Shown here in pieces: positions 1-50,640 of a stretch of DNA of 57,112 nucleotides. The translations under genes and the position numbers were made by a program. The first letter of the stretch is position 1. Every line of letters starts with the position of its first letter. The DNA comes from Chara braunii (taxonomy: Eukaryota > Streptophyta > Charophyceae > Charales > Characeae): the NCBI GenBank assembly GCA_003427395.1, contig BFEA01000327.1, positions 1,608,783 to 1,665,894 on the forward strand, in the 5' to 3' direction. The notes below the pieces were generated by a model. It saw only the letters and a program-made list of their open reading frames with translations. It searched no databases and was not told where the DNA came from.

Positions 1-1221
1 CTCCAGCAAACGGCCAAAAGGGTGACCCGGAGCAGCAACGATAGCCTTCGAAAGACGTCGGCCATGAAAGGCAAGTGGGGAAGTGCAGTAGCTAGATGAC
101 GACAGTACACCTCCAGCAAAGAGTGACGAAGAGGGCTGCAAACAGCAGACCGCAGCATGGGACAAACGCCTTGTAACGTTTTTCGTCACGGAATATAGTG
201 GGCGATGGGAGCAAGGGGGGTCGACTGAAGTATTCAAATTTGCCGACTGTTAGACCCCTTCCCGCTTGGCGGCACGCACTGCGAGGGAGAACACTCGTCG
301 ACGACATCCATGGGGGCCGGCCGGCCACCAACGGTTACCGTTGGCGTAAGGTTCCTGGAAGCTGAACATTGAAGATCCAAGATGTTCATGCTCTGCCCGG
401 TAGGAACTCCAATGGACCAGCCGACAAAAAATTCACGCCAAGGACGGGTGCCCTCGCCACTCCGATTATCGCGGATCACGGATCCTTGACCTCGGAGGGA
501 CCTCAGGAGGTCCCTTGGGGAATGCACCAAATGGCTCTAGCCCGAGGATTCCCCAAGGAAATGTTTTTACTTCTTTTTGTCGTTTTCATCCCCGAGGATA
601 GGTGGAACGAAATTTTCCTTGGGGGATTTACGCACCCGAGGAGTGTCTAACAGGTCCCATTGCACTAGGGGCCAAGATACAGTTTCGAATTGCACCCAAG
701 GAGTGTCTAATGGGCCCCATTGCAATTCGGCCTCCAACAAGCACAGCAGGCAATAGAAGAAGAGATCAGAGCCCAAACGCAAGATGCATGGAAATAAATG
801 AAAGGGGCGTGCCGTGAGGAGAAGGATCCGGCTGCCAGGGAAATAATAGGTTTGTCTTACCGCCAGTTATGGCAGGATGCGAATAACAGATTCTCAGAAT
901 TGACTGCCTGCCTAGACATCCGGTGGAAACCATGGAGGACCACAGAAGTGACAGAATCAGTTTGGGAAAGGAGGCCCTTCAACTGTTTCGAGGTCCCCTA
1001 CCTCCCGACGAACTTCGTGCTTGTCGCAGATAATGCACCGGCCCACCCCCCGGCCCACCCCCCGGCCCAATCTCCCCACTCTGTCCCTTCGCTTCCCCCC
1101 TCCCCCCCCACCCTCTCTGGTACCCCGGTCACCCCCCTGCACCCCAAAATTCCCATCATCACGGGTTGATCACAGTCTAATGAAGGCAAGCACAGAAGTC
1201 TACGACGATACGACACCGGAA
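1..1221. other. Unassigned sequence, no gene recognised
   Basis: No exon or known domain was recognised here. The block at 630-730 contains two imperfect copies of a short unit (GAGTGTCTAA followed by a GGCCCCATTGCA-like stretch), which looks like part of a transposon end. A C-rich tract lies at 1039-1145. Short open frames have no recognisable content. Confidence 0.4.
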
Positions 1222-1690
1222 GCTACGTAACAGCAGGGTTGAGAAGAAGGGACTGTGATCACAATATTGTCAACACTGCAACGGGGTTCCGGGAAGGTTT
1301 TTGGCTGTAGGTAGCCTGCCTGCGCTATCATAACAGAGCTACGTAACAGCAGGGTTGAGAAGAAGGGACTGCGATCACAGTATTGTCAACAGTGCGACTG
1401 CATGGCTTCCGGGGTCCCGGGAAGGTTTTTGGCTCTAGGTAGCCTGCGCTATCATAACAGCGACATCCCGTGCCCCTATCGTTGATGTTCACTGAGGCCT
1501 GACCTGCACTATCATAACAGAGCTACGTAACAGCAGGGTTGAGAAGTAGGGACTACGATCACAGTATTGTCAACATTGCGACTGCATGGCTTCCGGGGTT
1601 CCGGGAAGGTTTTTGGCTGTAGGTAGCCTGCGCTATCATAACAGCGACATCCCGTGCCCCTATCGTTGATGTTCACTGAGGACTGACCTG
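1222..1690. repeat. Direct repeats around GCTACGTAACAGCAGG
   Basis: The segment starting GCTACGTAACAGCAGG and running through ATTGTCAACA recurs at 1222, 1338 and 1522. It is followed each time by a GGGAAGGTTTTTGGCT block and a GCGCTATCATAACAG block. Spacing is 116 and then 184 bp; the longer unit carries an extra segment (CCCTATCGTTGATG) that recurs at 1640-1690. No coding content is visible. Confidence 0.85.
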
Positions 1691-2118
1691 CAGGTCCCCG
1701 GCGCCGGAATAGTTTGGGTCAGGGTGTAACAGACCCCAGGATCCCAGCATGTGCAGCTCCCCGCTGGAGAACAGCTTGGGCTACGGCGAAACAGACCTCA
1801 GGAGTGTAAGGACTATGTAGCTATGGGGCAGTGACGTGGGGACTCTGATCACGATACATATGCAACCGCAACCACAAGGTCATCTGGGGCTCGTGAGAGA
1901 GGTCTCTGCATTGTCTTGTTTTGCATAGTTAGAGACCTGCTAAATCAAGCAGCATAACATTGTAAACATAGGCCCCTTGTCTTTGATGTTAAGGGACGTT
2001 GGACCCGTTTTCCAGCAGGTGCAGCTCCCCACCAATGGAATGGAGCCACTCACAAACAGGGTGCGTGGACGGGGTGTCTTCTCTTATCGGCACCTCCCCC
2101 ACGCCCGTCCGCGATGTT

Positions 2119-2120
<2 letters not shown>

Positions 2121-2154
<34 letters not shown>

Positions 2155-2157
2155 AAA
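2121..2157. repeat. CA repeat followed by A-run
   Basis: A short CACACA tract passes into a 23-base A-run, which could be the tail of a retroposon. The flanking 1691-2591 shows no gene. Confidence 0.7.
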
Positions 2158-2591
2158 TAGAGACTCCATCTATTGGTGGGGTGATGCTCCCAACCAATAC
2201 CCACCACAGGTTCACTGTCGTAGTATTCGATTTCATCACACTTGGATGAATTTCGTAGCGGATTTGATCACTTTTTTCTTACTTTTTTTTTTCCGATTTG
2301 ATCACTCTTGGAGAACTTTCAGAGTAGATTCTATACTTGGGCTTGGAATAACTTTTCATATTCAATTTGATCAGACTTGGATCATGTTCGATGTAACCGG
2401 TAACACCAGTCTTTTTTTTTCCTTTCTTTCTTTTCCTTTGTAACACCAGGCATTGTGCCCCAGTACTCTTCCTGTTTTTTTTTTTTTTTTGAATCTTCGG
2501 TGGAGGGTGCCACTTGAGGTAGTGATAAGAGCATCTACCTCAAGCGGACTTATCTATGAAGGCTCGAACTATTGGAGCCTCCCCAAGCATG

Positions 2592-2702
2592 CTACCTTCT
2601 TCCCCCGAATACAATGTACGGTCATTATAGCTGTATCTGGACTGAAAGATGCCTCAAATACAGCTATAATGACCGTACGTTGTATTCGGGGGAAGAAGGT
2701 AG
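2592..2702. repeat. Foldback element with CTTCCCCCGAATAC arms, copy 1
   Basis: An almost perfect hairpin of about 111 bp: the left arm CTACCTTCTTCCCCCGAATA is repeated inverted at the right end, with arms of about 45 bp and a short loop. This is the best preserved of five copies in the first 8.5 kb. It is likely a small non-autonomous DNA transposon; a target duplication cannot be defined. Confidence 0.85.
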
Positions 2703-2864
2703 GCCCGTTGGTACAGCTATCTCGTCTGGAAGTGTCTTTTTTTAATTCCTCTACAGGACGGGAAAAAAAACAAACGAAATAGATGGTGAAATTATGGCCA
2801 TCGATTTGGTGAAAGGATCCAGGGCTGGATGCAAGCTTAGGACATACATAGTCGATTTGATGAA

Positions 2865-2995
2865 CATAGGGTGTCGCTCCGCTACTCTCGACATGTGCGA
2901 AACGAGAGTGAATCTTCTGCTAGAACATGGAAAGATACACCGACACCGATACACGATTTTTGTCTTTTTTGCATGTCGAGAGTAGAGGAGGGAGG
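2865..2995. repeat. Repeat with TTCTAGCAGAAGATTC core, copy 1
   Basis: The arms GTCGCTCCGCTACTCTCGAC and CATGTCGAGAGTAGaggagg form an imperfect foldback. The antisense core GAATCTTCTGCTAGAACATG sits in the middle. The same core recurs at 21.88, 23.9-24.6, 27.9, 42.4 and 53.7-53.9 kb. The function of the core is unknown; it contains a GAAGATTC dimer resembling a heat-shock element. Confidence 0.7.
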
Positions 2996-3099
2996 CCCAT
3001 ATACACGGTGCAAACACACCGTGTGTAAGGAAGATCCATCGGTTGATTGTGTTTGCTAGTGTTCTGTTTTCTTTTTCGTTTTTGTTTTCCCCTCTGCCA

Positions 3100-3142
3100 T
3101 GCGTGTCATCCCTGCCCAAGGAGCATGCATTAATTTTCTTTT
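3100..3142 (-). pseudogene. U6 snRNA fragment (antisense, degenerate)
   Basis: TGCGTGTCATCCCTGCCCAA followed by GAGCATGCATTAAT matches the reverse complement of the central part of U6 with several changes. It is too diverged and too short to be functional. Confidence 0.65.
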
Positions 3143-3188
3143 TCGACTGTTGAATTGATGTTTTGCTCCTTGCATCATTTGATCTCAG

Positions 3189-3296
3189 TACCGTCTTCCC
3201 CCGAATAGACGCCCCGTCATTATATCTGTATTGGGCCAGGTTTTCAGTCAATATGCAGCGATCATGACCGGTCGTTCTATTCGGATGAAGACGGTA
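3189..3296. repeat. Foldback element CTTCCCCCGAAT, copy 2
   Basis: Left end TACCGTCTTCCCCCGAATAG; right end is its imperfect inverse (TTCGGATGAAGACGGTA). The internal sequence is diverged from copy 1. Confidence 0.75.
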
Positions 3297-3714
3297 GGCC
3301 AAAGTTAGCGTTGATAACAGTCGTAGGTAATCCTTTCCTAAAACTGCATATTCCAATTTGATGGCTCTGTCATGTCGTCAAGCTTTCCTATTTGGTGCTC
3401 ATTTGATCAGATCCTTACCCAACATGGCCATCGAGATATAGTGGTTAATCGACGTGTGCGAAAAGCCGAGCTGTAGTCAGATCGTACGAGGCGGGGCTTG
3501 CCGAAGCGCGTGGGGGAGGGGGGATAGGGGAGGGAAGAGAGAAAAGGGGGAGGCGGGGGGAGAGGGGGGGGAAGGGAAGGAGCAGCGGGGCAGATAGATA
3601 ACGACGGCGAACCGTAAACCAGCTTGTGGGGATAATGTTGTTGATGGGTATTGCCATTTACTTTATTACATTTTGTTCGAGCGCAATTTTGCGGAATGCC
3701 TTTAACCACTACTA

Positions 3715-3825
3715 CTACCGTCTTCCCCCGAACATAACGCACCCTGATAATAAATGTATACAGACTATCTTTCCGCCCCGATGCAGTCAAAATGATGGTG
3801 CGTTGTATTCGAGGGAAGACGGTAG
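3715..3825. repeat. Foldback element CTTCCCCCGAA, copy 3
   Basis: Ends CTACCGTCTTCCCCCGAAC and TTCGAGGGAAGACGGTAG are inverted. The flanking bases (CTACTA left, TAGTA right) extend the palindrome, so no unambiguous target duplication can be read. The preceding 3400-3600 region is G- and C-rich low-complexity DNA. Confidence 0.75.
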
Positions 3826-4837
3826 TAGTACCTTTGCCGTCCGGTTTCGACAAGTTTTAGCCCAGTCCCGAATCCCGAACTTTTAGGAGACCGGGCCCGA
3901 CAACGTCTTCCGTTGATATGATAAATCTGATCGGCGGCCGTCGTTTCGTTTGGGCTTCCTCCTAAAAGGTGGGAGGCCCACTATTTTCCGAACCGACAAC
4001 GGTATTTAAAAAAAAAAACAACACGAAGAACGTTCCTTGCATAATTACACTGCATCGTAGTGGGAGAAACGAGGTCAAGTGTGTTTGTAATCCGTACGGA
4101 AAGGCGACAATTTCTCAAAAGGGACAATTTCTCAAAAGGAGGAGGAGAGGATTTAGATGTCAAAGCTGCCCATGATGATGGCAACTCCACCAAGTTGTGA
4201 TCCTGGGTGTGGATGTGTATGGTTTGGTAGGCCAATAGATGAGGTTACAGACGTTTTTTTTTTTTTTTTTTTTTTTTTCACAACGGTATGTTTATTTCGG
4301 TATGTTTATTACGGATTGTAATACGTTTATCGATATCCATCCATCATAAATAAAGTGAGTCTCGTTAGGAACCTGCCTTTTCAGGTTACAGACGTGTTTT
4401 TCCTTCCCCCCCCCTCTCTTCTTTTGAAGCGGTATGGTATGTTTTTTTCGGATTTGATTACGGATTTTAAATGAGGTGAGAGTCTTGCAAGAAAACCTGT
4501 CGATTCGTATGCGGCCTTGAATCTCACAGTTTGTTGTTATGCGATTTATTAATCTATATATTGGTAAAAAAGAGGATGAGAATGATGAGAAACGATGAAA
4601 TTGGGGGTAACAATGCAACCTACGTAACGGCATTGACGTAGAAGCGGACCCTAGATAACGATTTAGGTACGATTCTAGGGTGCTTTTGATTACGGTTTTT
4701 TGGGCCCGATTTTGGGGTGATTTTGATTACGACTTTTTTTTTCCCCTCCTTTTTTTTTTTTTTTTTTTTTTCCCCTAACAGGGCGACGGCCTTGAGATAT
4801 CAACATCGAACTGGCCGGCCTTAGGTAATTCAGAATT

Positions 4838-4945
4838 CTAGTATATGTCACTCATCTGCTTCCAGTGGAGTTCAAACTCGGGGGGTCTGTATTTCACTGA
4901 TCTGCTTCCAGTGGAGTTCGAACTCGGGGGGCCTGTATTTCAACA
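4838..4945. repeat. Direct 47-bp duplication with tRNA-like B-box, possible SINE
   Basis: Two copies of CTGCTTCCAGTGGAGTTC, AACTCGGGGGG and CTGTATTTCA stand head to tail. GAGTTCGAACTC resembles an RNA polymerase III B-box, so this may be a tRNA-derived SINE remnant. Orientation and length cannot be fixed from one locus. Confidence 0.4.
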
Positions 4946-4962
4946 GTTGAGCGGTGTACTAT

Positions 4963-5215
4963 TTGGGTAACGATTCTAGGGTCATTTTGATTACGATTTG
5001 GGTAACGATTCTGGGGTCATTTTGATTACGATTCGGGTAACGATTCTAGGGTCATTTTGNATTTTGATTACGATTTGGGTAACGATTCTGGGGTCATTTT
5101 GATTACGATTCGGGTAACGATTCTAGGGTCATTTTGATTACGATTTGGGTAACGAACGATTCTAGGGTCATTTGGATTACGATTTGGGTAACGAACGATT
5201 CTTGGGTGATTTAGG
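4963..5215. repeat. Tandem repeat, about 36-bp unit
   Basis: Repeated units of GGGTAACGATTCTAGGGTCA plus TTTTGATTACGATT, six to seven copies. Degenerate copies reach back to about 4650. A single N at 5060 interrupts the array, so the copy number in the assembly is unreliable. Confidence 0.9.
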
Positions 5216-5222
5216 TGCGATC

Positions 5223-5334
5223 CTACCGTCTTCCCCCGAAGAGAAGGTACGTTCATTATAGCTGTAGGTGGTGGGTGCATTGTCCGTCTGGATGCAGCGA
5301 TAATGACCGTACGTTGTATTGGGGGGAAGATGGT
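5223..5334. repeat. Foldback element CTTCCCCCGAA, copy 4
   Basis: Left end CTACCGTCTTCCCCCGAAG and right end GGGGGGAAGATGGT are inverted. The inner arms keep the TCATTATAGCTGTA and CGATAATGACCGTACG parts seen in copy 1. Confidence 0.75.
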
Positions 5335-5846
5335 GATGAACAGGCGGAGCTTTCTTGGTTTGGTCGGTCATGTTCCTTGAATCTGGACCATTTTCTGTCG
5401 GACGAATGCTGCTGCTTGTAATTACATTTCTCTTGCTGGTTTGATCCAGGGGTTCTACGATGTGGGCTTCGAATGCTGGGTGGTTTCGATTTGCCTTAGG
5501 GCGTACTCACACTAGCACTTTCCTGAATGTATCTGACCTGAATTCTACCGCAATCTTTATGCATCTGACCGTAATTACGTCCCGAACTTAGTCCAACAAG
5601 TCCTTGTGAGATCTGGTCCAGGTTCCTAGCATGTGGACAATGATTCACGTTCCTTGCATCGGGAAATATTCGTATGGGCCGGGTTTTCGAAGTTGTGTTT
5701 GTGGGGCAATTTTTTGTTGGCTGATCTGGAACTGTCCTTTTTTTTTTTTTTTTTGCTGGCATCATCCTGGGCACGAGGTCCCACCTACCTCCATTTCTTT
5801 AAATATTATATTATTGTATATTAATTATGGATTATTGTATATTAGT

Positions 5847-6106
5847 CTAGGCTACCAGAGTGGCCCGGGGTCACTGGCCCGGCCGGGCCAAAAAAATAAA
5901 AAATAAAAATTATTTTTTTATTCTAATTTTGGTGAAGAATTTCGATGTGACCCTGAGGCAAAAGTTGTTCAGTTTATTTTTCCGCATAACATAGTTTTTT
6001 TTAGTATTTTGTGGAGTTTTTTTTTCTGTTTTTTTTGGCAGGGACTTTCCCTGGTCCTTGCACGGGCTGGCCACCCGGGAGCCGGGCGGCCCGGCTTGTA
6101 GCCTAG
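5847..6106. mobile_element. 260-bp hAT-like non-autonomous element (CTAGGCTAC ends)
   Basis: Inverted ends CTAGGCTACCAG and CTTGTAGCCTAG enclose GC-rich subterminal DNA and an AT-rich middle. The flanks ATATTAGT (5839-5846) and ATATTAAT (6107-6114) match at seven of eight bases, fitting an 8-bp target duplication of the hAT superfamily. It is the same family, in opposite orientation, as the array at 40689-42333. No transposase is present. Confidence 0.75.
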
Positions 6107-7140
6107 ATATTAATTATATATTATTCATAATTATTGTATATTAATTAAAATATATATGAATTAGATTGATTAATTATATATTGATTAATTGTATTTATTG
6201 TTATGTTTTTATGTATTCATCTTTTATTAAATTTATTGCCTTTTTTTATGTAATTTTTATTTACGTATTTGTATATTGACTTATTTATCTTACTCGGTTA
6301 TCAAAATAAAAAAGTCAATTTCTACAAAGTTCAAGAAAGGACAATATTCGTAACAATATTGATGAGAATTTATGAATGACAAAATTGATTTTGTGTGTGT
6401 TATTGTCACATAAAAGAGACATCTTGAGTTATTAATTTGAAATGAAAACCATTGGACAAAATATACAGGGCTATCACCTTCTCTGGCAAGACTTATTCCA
6501 AAAGATCTTCATTTTCTCAAGAAAGTTTGATGAATAATTTCACAAGACATGGTAAACAAAAAAAAAGATTACTTTTAAGTCATTGTCTAAACAATGCAAT
6601 TTACGGACTTACAATTTGAAAAAGAAAGAAAACAATATTTTCTTTTCTCGGAAATTCTATTTTCTGTAAAAAAACGAGAAGAAATTTCCAATTTATATTA
6701 GAAGTAAAAAATCATTCCAGAATCAAGCACAATGACTTGTNAGCTACTTTACATAATCCTGCACATAAAACATGCACTGCGGGAATGGGGAAATATGGCT
6801 TTGATTTAATAAATTCTCAACTTTAAAGATGCAAAAAAAGCAATCCATAGCAATATTTGACGTCGTTCGCTAAATTCTGTTGTTAATAAGATTTGTAAAT
6901 CAGTGGTTCCCGTCAGATGAGATACACTCACAGAATAATTGGAGATACCACAAGCGAATACCATATAACCTAATTGGCTACAAGTAGAATAAGCAATAAC
7001 CCTTACTACAAGAAAACAAATTAGTTAGTACTCTCAGGGATAATAGGGACCCATTATAATTGTTTGTTAACGTTTTTTGCTTAGACGTACCCAGATACGT
7101 CTTTTATTATCCATGTCTAATTTTAATCTTCCTCTTCGTC
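6107..7140. other. AT-rich island of unknown origin
   Basis: About 1 kb of strongly AT-rich DNA, unlike the more balanced sequence on both sides. Stops occur in all frames and I recognise no organellar or transposon protein. It could be an old organelle-DNA insertion or the inside of a transposon. A single N sits at 6741. Confidence 0.5.
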
Positions 7141-7449
7141 CCCATTCAGAAATAAATGTACATGTTGTATTTGCTTGTGCATCAAATTTTGATCCAAAAT
7201 AGAGTCCTGGACTACGTAAAATTTGGGCTTCTGGCCCGCGATTTCGGTCAGGGATTTTTTTTTTTTTTAATTCGACGGTCAGGAATGAGGTATCCCTATG
7301 TAAGCGGGACCTTGGCCTTTTTTTCATCGCCATTCCCTCCCCATCGTCTTGGCATTTGGCATCTGGGCCAAATTTTATTTTTGATTCTCTAAAGTTTGTT
7401 AAATTTGATTCTGTTCTGAGTATAGGTACGTGGCCCTTCTTTCACCCCT

Positions 7450-7450
<1 letters not shown>

Positions 7451-7492
<42 letters not shown>
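7451..7492. repeat. C homopolymer (about 42 bp)
   Basis: An uninterrupted run of C just upstream of the U6 fragment. The true length is uncertain in an assembly. Confidence 0.95.
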
Positions 7493-7495
<3 letters not shown>

Positions 7496-7499
7496 CTTG

Positions 7500-7542
7500 T
7501 GCAGACGCCGTGCTAATCTCCTCTTTATCTTACCAATTTTAA
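7500..7542 (-). pseudogene. U6 snRNA, 3' part, antisense, split by a TTAA element
   Basis: GCAGACGCCGTGCTAATC and ACCAATTTTAA follow the reverse complement of U6 with several substitutions. The U6 sequence stops exactly at TTAA (7539-7542). Its expected continuation (CGGATATCCC for U6 CGGATGTCCC) resumes at 7731-7740, beyond the element, and again at 7832 after a duplication. Confidence 0.75.
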
Positions 7543-7827
7543 GCCACGAGTGCGTTTCCCAGCCATGTTTTCAAAGTTGCGGTTGCAACTTTCTGGGATT
7601 CAGCTGGCGGAGCAAAATGGCTGGCGGCGCCAGCCAAACAGGAGGCGCACGCCGGTTTGTTTGTGTTCTTTTGGCGCACAGAGCGCTTCCAGCCCCGGAG
7701 ACAAGCGCCTCGAAAGTACTGGTGGTTTAACGGATATCCCAGGAGGCGCACGCCGGTTTGTTTGTGTTCTTTTGGCGCACAGAGCGCTTCCAGCCCCGGA
7801 GACAAGCGCCTCAAAAGTACTGGTGGT
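7543..7827. mobile_element. TTAA-flanked element, copy 1, inserted in a U6 pseudogene
   Basis: Left end GCCACGAGTGCGTTTCCC is a degenerate form of the family end; right end AAGTACTGGTGGT is followed by TTAA. The inside has a GGCTGGCGGCGCCAGCC palindrome and a CGCTTCCAGCCCCGG block. The last 101 bp, including the right end and 10 bases of U6, are duplicated in tandem (7640-7740 and 7741-7841). Antisense homology of the inside to the copy at 37508-37700 supports one family. No protein is encoded. Confidence 0.8.
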
Positions 7828-8315
7828 TTAACGGATATCCCGAGCAGTGGCAACCCTTTGCCGTTTGGCATGGTGGCCTAAATTTTATTGTTGCTTTTCT
7901 AAGTTCGATCAAAGTTGATTCTGTTGTGTGTGTAGGTTCCAATTTTATTGTTGATTTTTTAAATTTTCTCAAAGTCGATTCTGTTCTGTGTGTAGGTAGT
8001 ATAGGATCAATGCAAGTTTTTTTTAGCACCTGCGCCAAAATCGATGTTGACTGTGTATAATTTGCCTCCTTTGCTTTTTCGATCCAGTTTCTTTTTGGAA
8101 TTGGCAGCAGTTGATGCCTGCTGGCTTTGAAATTGCGTTTGCAGCAGTGGATGTTGGTTGGCCTTAAAATTGTGCCTGTTGCATGTGGTGCTGATAATTG
8201 TCCCAATACATCCAAAATGTTTGACCGAAATGTATCTGCCGGGAAAACAGTCCAGATACGTGTCGAATGTTGAGCAGTGGAGTGAGGCACTAGGTTTGTG
8301 GTTATCTCATCCTTC

Positions 8316-8424
8316 CTACTGTCTTCACCTGAATAGAATGGTGGGTCATTATAACTGAATTTGGGCCAACTTTTGACCTAGATAGAAGGATAATGACCAG
8401 GTGTTCTATTTGGGTGAAGACGGT
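8316..8424. repeat. Foldback element, copy 5 (diverged)
   Basis: Left end CTACTGTCTTCACCTGAATA and right end TATTTGGGTGAAGACGGT are inverted. This is a diverged member of the family at 2592, 3189, 3715 and 5223. It ends 150 bp before the first ASADH exon. Confidence 0.7.
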
Positions 8425-8574
8425 TGTAGTTCCGTGGTTTCCTCATTTTTTTTTTTCTTCCCTTTTTCTTTGAATTCCCTTTTTTTCTTCCCTTTTTCTT
8501 TGAATTCCCTAAGGGCAGTAAAATAACTTTAGAGAACTGATAGTTGTCGGCTGACTGTTGGGATCAATTGGCAG

Positions 8575-49825
<41,251 letters not shown>

Positions 49826-50099
49826 GTAAGTATATGTCTGGTACCTTTCTTTCCTCTTCGTGTGGTGCTTTGCATAGGACTTTCCTATCAAACCTCTTCT
49901 TGGTCATCAACAAAGTAAAGCTATGCAATCGTACACCCATAGCTAGTCCTGGCCTTTGGCTCTATGTTCCATATCATGATGTATGGACTCGTATATGGAT
50001 GGATGTGCAAAGTTGAGAAGGGAGAACGCAAATAAGATCTGAAGGAGAAATGATGTGATCCTACTTCAGTTAGAGTTGCAAAACTCAAATTTGAACTTA

Positions 50100-50640
50100 G
50101 ACATGGGGCGTCGCTGCACTACTCTTGAATCTTGAGAAATCAAGAGTTCATCACCGCTGCACCAACTCTTGATGCCGCGTCCTGAATTTCCATTCAAGAG
50201 CTGTCAGATTCACTCTCGAAAATGTCGAGAGTGAGACATCGCTGCACTAACTGTGGAAAAGTGCTCTTGGTCCGGTCCTTCAAGAGGTGTCAGAAACGGC
50301 CCATCCGACGAGGTCTTGAAGATTCCACAGTTCCCGCCTGCAGGGGCATTTTTTTCAAATGAGGCCGACCGGACCCGTCGTGCTGTTTGCAAATTCGAGA
50401 GTTGGCCTCCGGTCTCGATGGACAAATCGTCGCTGCCCTGTCGTGTAGTGTCTTTTCAGTTTCTCTATCTTCTGTCCGACAGTCAAGAATGCTCACGAGA
50501 GTCGAGAGTCCGGAGTAAGTGCAGCGACGACAGCACTTGATGCCAATCCAGGAGTCTGACAGCGCTAGACGTACTCTTGAAAATTTTCAGGTGTCTAGTG
50601 GAGTGCAGCGAGGCCCATGAAATGCATTGGGAAGCACAAG
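50100..50640. repeat. Large imperfect foldback with CTCTTGAA/TCGAGAGT motifs
   Basis: GGCGTCGCTGCACTACTCTT at the left and AGTGGAGTGCAGCGAGGCC at the right are inverted. CTCTCGAAAATGTCGAGAGT lies at 50212-50232 and GAGAGTCGAGAGTCC at 50497. It resembles the outer arms of the repeat at 2865-2995. Confidence 0.55.

Noticed and set aside
1222-1690. CRISPR-like array
   Set aside because: Units are long and unequal, spacers are themselves repeated, and the genome is eukaryotic; this is an ordinary tandem repeat.
7067-7333. Small - strand protein with a basic C-terminus (GRLKLDMDNKRRIWVRL)
   Set aside because: It looks protein-like but I could not assign it; it spans the edge of the AT-rich island and a T-run. 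Not supported as a gene.
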